A stretch of DNA of 24,202 nucleotides from Chara braunii (taxonomy: Eukaryota > Streptophyta > Charophyceae > Charales > Characeae): assembly GCA_003427395.1 (NCBI GenBank), contig BFEA01000201.1, positions 845,773-869,974 of the forward strand, read 5' to 3'. The notes beneath the pieces were generated by a model. It worked only from the letters and a program-made list of their open reading frames with translations. It ran no database searches and had not been told where the DNA came from. Shown here piece after piece: positions 19,736 to 24,202 of this stretch. The position numbers and the translations under genes are program-made. The stretch's first letter is position 1; each line of letters starts with the position of its first letter.

Positions 19736-19936
19736 TTAACCCTCGAGGGTCCTCTTCTTCTGATAGCATTTCCAAGCCTCTCTCTGACATTTGCAAGGAG
19801 CGGCGCCTTCGATCTGAAGACCGTTCCAAAGACTATGAAAGGGACATTCCTCTCCACAGTAGATAAGGAGGCAGCAATTGCTGCAATATCTTTCCATGAG
19901 GTCGTAAAAGTTGCCCCATGAGCTGTTGTATGCCAT
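19736..19936 (-). CDS. Small Cys-rich ORF, unrecognised
   Basis: From an ATG at 19936 the frame encodes 66 residues ending at TAA. It holds eight Cys in a spaced pattern (YCSNCC, then YCGEEC, then CKC, then WKCYQKK) and three Trp. The composition is unlike the surrounding repeat-derived frames. The Cys pairs could bind zinc or form disulphides, but no signal peptide precedes them and I cannot name a family. In-frame stops lie about 24 nt upstream of the ATG, so if it is real it is either a complete micro-protein or an exon after a splice acceptor. Chance remains likely for a frame this short. Confidence 0.25.
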   Translation of the reverse strand: MAYNSSWGNFYDLMERYCSNCCLLIYCGEECPFHSLWNGLQIEGAAPCKCQREAWKCYQKKRTLEG

Positions 19937-19939
19937 AGC

Positions 19940-20860
19940 TTGGTGCTGACTCCGACTCTATAACGTGGGGAACAGTACTCGCAGAGATCGGGAGTTGAAG
20001 TTGAGGGAAGACTCTTGTTGAGGTTGGCAGTCAGACATAGCGGCTAAGCTTAGAGGGGTCACGTTGAGAGGCCAGACCGAAAGAAGAGGAAGAAAGCTTC
20101 TCTTCGAATCTATTGGTTGACATTAGATAGAGGGGTTAAGTGGCGACAAAGATGCTCTCAGTTGACGAAGCCGATAGTTAGGTAGGTCCGAGTCAACTAG
20201 TCGGTAGCTGGGTAAATTATTGAGGGTGAGAAAACTGCGTTGCCCCTTCTTCTTGGAAGATCAGGTGCTGAAGCCCGGTTTAGTGAAAGGAGAAGACCGG
20301 CGGTCAAGATTCTGAACTGCGAAGCATAATGCTACAACTTAAATCAATGAGTAAGACCTTTAGGGCCAACCTATCTCTGCGATTACCGAGTCGATGACGG
20401 GTGAGTAGTCGCAGATAGCTGGTGGTGGTAGGGTACCAACGGAGGATAAGTCATTAAAAGATCGGTTGCTTCCGAGGTCTTAGTTGGAAGTAATCTAAAA
20501 AGGGAATTCCTAATTTGCTGAAGTAAGCACTAGGGAGAATGACCTAGAGCACTAGGGAGAATGAACGATAAAGCTACTTGGCAATGGTAGATAACAGGGC
20601 ATTGTATACTTACCTTTCAGGCAGATAGTGCCAGAGGATTTACCACGACTGGAGAGATCGGAGATTGCTGATACGATGGTTCGTCTTGCGGTGCAGGTAC
20701 CAGGAACAGAGTGCCGCTGAGCGCGCCACGTGAAAATCCGCCAAAAGACAAAAGCCACCGACGGGAAGCACCGGGCCAATAAATAGTAAAGCGCTGCCAA
20801 GTCTCGGAAAGCGGGGGCAGGGCCAAAAATAGCCCGGCTGTAATGAGCCTTCCCCAAGAG
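19940..20860. other. No gene recognised between the repeats and the GapC upstream region
   Basis: Mixed sequence. AGCACTAGGGAGAATGA occurs twice (20526-20542 and 20548-20564, period 22). A CCAAT word followed by AATAAATAG lies near 20775-20790, about 740 bp before the GapC start, and could be a distal promoter element or coincidence. Confidence 0.4.
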
Positions 20861-22528
<1,668 letters not shown>

Positions 22529-22533
22529 ATCAA

Positions 22534-22543
22534 TGTGTGTGTG

Positions 22544-22585
<42 letters not shown>

Positions 22586-22591
22586 TGTGTG
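22534..22591. repeat. (TG)n microsatellite in the GapC 3' UTR
   Basis: About 26 TG dinucleotides, interrupted twice by GATG, start eight bases after the stop codon. The tract would be transcribed as part of the 3' UTR. Confidence 0.95.
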
Positions 22592-22753
22592 TTGTGTTCG
22601 TAGGTTGGTAGTAGCTAATTAGTTGAGATCAGTCATTGTGAGGGTAATCATTTTGTTTTTCTCTCGTTATTTCTGATTGGCCGAATCATAACGAGACGAT
22701 GTGTTGCCTTGTGCGTTGTTTTCCATCGAAGGGGTGGCTGTATGGTGATCTGG

Positions 22754-22782
22754 AATAATGAGATGATGTGTCTCCGTTGTAA
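22754..22782 (+). promoter_or_regulatory. Candidate GapC polyadenylation signals
   Basis: AATAAT (22754-22759) and TGTAA (22778-22782) lie about 230-250 nt after the stop codon. AATAAA-like words are used in plants and TGTAA is the common signal in chlorophyte algae. Neither is decisive without transcript ends. Confidence 0.25.
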
Positions 22783-23142
22783 TTGGAGATCGGGCGCCCT
22801 CATTGTGACTGTATTTCGACATTAATCGAGTGTTCCCGCCCCCTCCCCCCTCCCCCCCCCCCCCCCCCCCCGGGTTCCATCTGGATCCGAACTCAGGTTT
22901 GTTTTCTTTGTGTTTATCTATCTAGCTCGATCTGGATTCGACCTCAATTGTGTTTTTCAACAGTTCAGAGTAAAAGAAAAACGTTTTAACGTCTGGTTCT
23001 GGCAGCTCGACCGAATGCTTTGGCATTGTAAGTTGAGATTGGACGCCCTCAAGGCGATTATGATGCTTCGACAGAAAATGAGTGTTTCTGTTTTTCTATT
23101 TTCTTTTCATTTATGTAGATCCATCTGGATTTGAACTTAGCT
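22777..23142. repeat. Diverged segment duplication in the GapC 3' flank
   Basis: TTGTAATTGGAGATCGGGCG at 22777 matches TTGTAAGTTGAGATTGGACG at 23026, followed in both by CCCTCA, then CTTCGACA/TTTCGACA, then GAGTGTT. TCCATCTGGATCCGAACTCA at 22877 matches TCCATCTGGATTTGAACTTA at 23120. Offsets are 249 and 243 bp. A short extra copy of the CTGGATTCGACCT word lies at about 22931. Confidence 0.8.
22835..22871. repeat. C-rich tract ending in 20 C's
   Basis: CCCGCCCCCTCCCCCCT is followed by a run of 20 C's (22852-22871). It can form an i-motif on this strand or a G-quadruplex on the other. It lies inside the first copy of the duplicated segment and is absent from the second copy. Confidence 0.9.
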
Positions 23143-23382
23143 CGGATTTTTTTTTTATTCTCTTTTTCTTTTTTCTCTGTTTTGTTCTTTTCTTTGAATG
23201 TAGACTATATTTTTCTCTCATCTATTTCATTTTTTTTAGTACATTCTGAACTGTTGCCTTTTTAGGAAACTCGTGTGACTAGGGACGAAAAACAACGAAA
23301 GCAATGCAGCAAGCTCATGATTCGTATTCCCACTTAATCCCACTGACCCAATTCTTTTCATATATAATTCTGACCATGAATG

Positions 23383-23503
23383 ACGAAGATCAACGGCCAG
23401 AAACGAAGAAACCGGCGAACTGGCACTTGGCCTCGAATTTAAGGGCTTCTTAGGGCCAGATCCCACTAGCCCCGGTTGTTCATTTTTGACCGTTGATCTT
23501 CGT
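23383..23503. repeat. 121-nt imperfect foldback (hairpin), 50-nt arms
   Basis: Arm 23383-23432 pairs with arm 23454-23503 around a 21-nt loop. The outer 14 bases (ACGAAGATCAACGG) pair perfectly. Over the outer 28 positions there are 24 Watson-Crick pairs, one possible G-U and three single mismatches. Inner pairing needs one bulge and is weaker, closing with GGCC against GGCC. The size and shape fit a plant microRNA precursor or a tiny fold-back element. ATGAATGA occurs at 23376-23383 and again at 23519-23526, but the right copy is 15 bp outside the arm, so it is a poor target-site duplication. Confidence 0.7.
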
Positions 23504-23529
23504 AATCGAGGGTGAAGAATGAATGATCC

Positions 23530-24150
23530 AGGGTAGTCGGATCTGACCCTTACTCAAATGAGGACCTCAAAATTGAAGAATCGAGATATTATCATCGTCG
23601 AGATCTTTTGTCCTTCTTAAACGAGGACTCAATCTGGACGTTGAGTTTGCGATTCTGAGATGTTGAGGCCGTACTACGTCCTTCCCCCGAATACAGCGGA
23701 CGGTCAGAATAGCTGTATTTGGAGAACTTTTCAGTCTAAATTCAGCTGTCAAGACCATGTGTTATATTTGGGGGAAGAAGGTAGTGTGAGTATCCTTGTA
23801 ACTGCTTTGCTGCTGTTGCGTTCTGTATATGAATTTGACCCCAAACAGGAGAAAACAAATTAAAAATAAAAAAGGGCAAAACAGGAGAGGGAAGAAAAGG
23901 GAACGGGAAGTGTGACGATTGTCTATCATTCCTGCTTCCATGTTCTCCGATGCGGAGACGATTTTTATTTTTTTTTAATTGTGTTCGGTGGTCGTCGAAA
24001 TATATAATCTGAAAAAAATAAAAACAAAAAAAAGAGAAAGTGGTAGTTCGAGGATGGATGGGGGAAGGGCTGACAGACAAATATCAGGTAGCGTTGTATA
24101 TCAGATTTTGTGTGTGTTTTCTTTCTTTTGTAGTATTGAGCCTATAGAGC
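23530..24150. other. No gene recognised
   Basis: Mixed sequence with A-rich and T-rich patches (for example 23858-23880 and 23960-24035). Short ORFs on both strands lack motifs. Confidence 0.5.
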
Positions 24151-24157
24151 AACCCCT

Positions 24158-24202
24158 CCGCCTTCAACCCCCCTTCTTCAATCCCCCTCCTTCAATCCCC
24201 CC
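24158..24202. repeat. C-rich minisatellite cut by the window end
   Basis: Three units of about 14-15 bp resembling TCCTTCAATCCCCC run to the last base, so the array probably continues beyond the window. Confidence 0.75.

Noticed and set aside
22877-23140. CTGGATTCGAACTC-like words that look like reverse-complemented tRNA T-arms
   Set aside because: They are parts of the diverged duplication in the GapC 3' flank, and no acceptor or anticodon arms can be found.
23376-23526. ATGAATGA as an 8-bp target-site duplication around the foldback
   Set aside because: The left copy overlaps the arm by one base while the right copy is 15 bp outside the other arm, so the two do not flank the same element.

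Overview
The window looks like nuclear DNA of a streptophyte: a green alga of the charophyte grade (Chara-like) or, less likely, a land plant. Three things point this way. There is a cytosolic-type GapC glyceraldehyde-3-phosphate dehydrogenase of plant character. There is a plant-style non-LTR retrotransposon (endonuclease, reverse transcriptase, C-terminal zinc finger). The long stretches between them have no recognisable genes and are full of degenerate tandem repeats and homopolymer runs. The species assignment is inference; nothing in the sequence names it.

Layout. (1) Positions 1 to about 7074, minus strand: one large decayed LINE. ORF1 lies at 7074-4503 and is broken by at least three frameshifts. 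ORF2 lies at 4426-472 and has a frameshift in the endonuclease, an in-frame TGA at 3978-3980, and a frameshift in the reverse transcriptase near 2672. It ends in a zf-RVT-like zinc finger. Positions 1-471 are presumed 3' UTR, and 7075-7486 may be 5' UTR. (2) 7487-9340: G/C-rich repeat territory with a minisatellite of alternating short and long units, tandem duplications of 24, 76 and 118 bp, and a strong G-quadruplex motif. (3) 9345-10440: one unrecognised protein-like ORF on the minus strand, an 11-bp-period repeat and a diverged 232-bp-offset duplication. (4) 10440-13400: no gene seen, but one short motif recurs about six times. (5) 13400-18900: AT-rich DNA with a cluster of 13 GTAC sites, hairpins, a hairpin followed by 62 A's, GC-rich inverted repeats, a six-copy degenerate satellite of about 112 bp, and microsatellites. 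(6) 18920-19600: three copies of a ~230-bp repeat carrying conserved A-box-like and B-box-like words. (7) 19736-19936: a small Cys-rich minus-strand ORF. (8) 21524-22528: the one clearly intact gene, a 334-residue GapC in a single exon. (9) 22530-24202: its 3' flank, with a TG microsatellite, a 20-C run, a duplicated segment, a 121-nt foldback, and a C-rich minisatellite running off the window end.

There is no operon or multi-gene pathway here. Functionally the window is one housekeeping glycolytic gene beside a dead retrotransposon, separated by repeat-dense non-coding DNA. I did not find a convincing new biological system. The best leads are the uncharacterised C-terminal region of the LINE ORF1, the 23383-23503 foldback, the recurring motif at 10890-12630, the GTAC cluster, and the 230-bp repeats with Pol III-like boxes.
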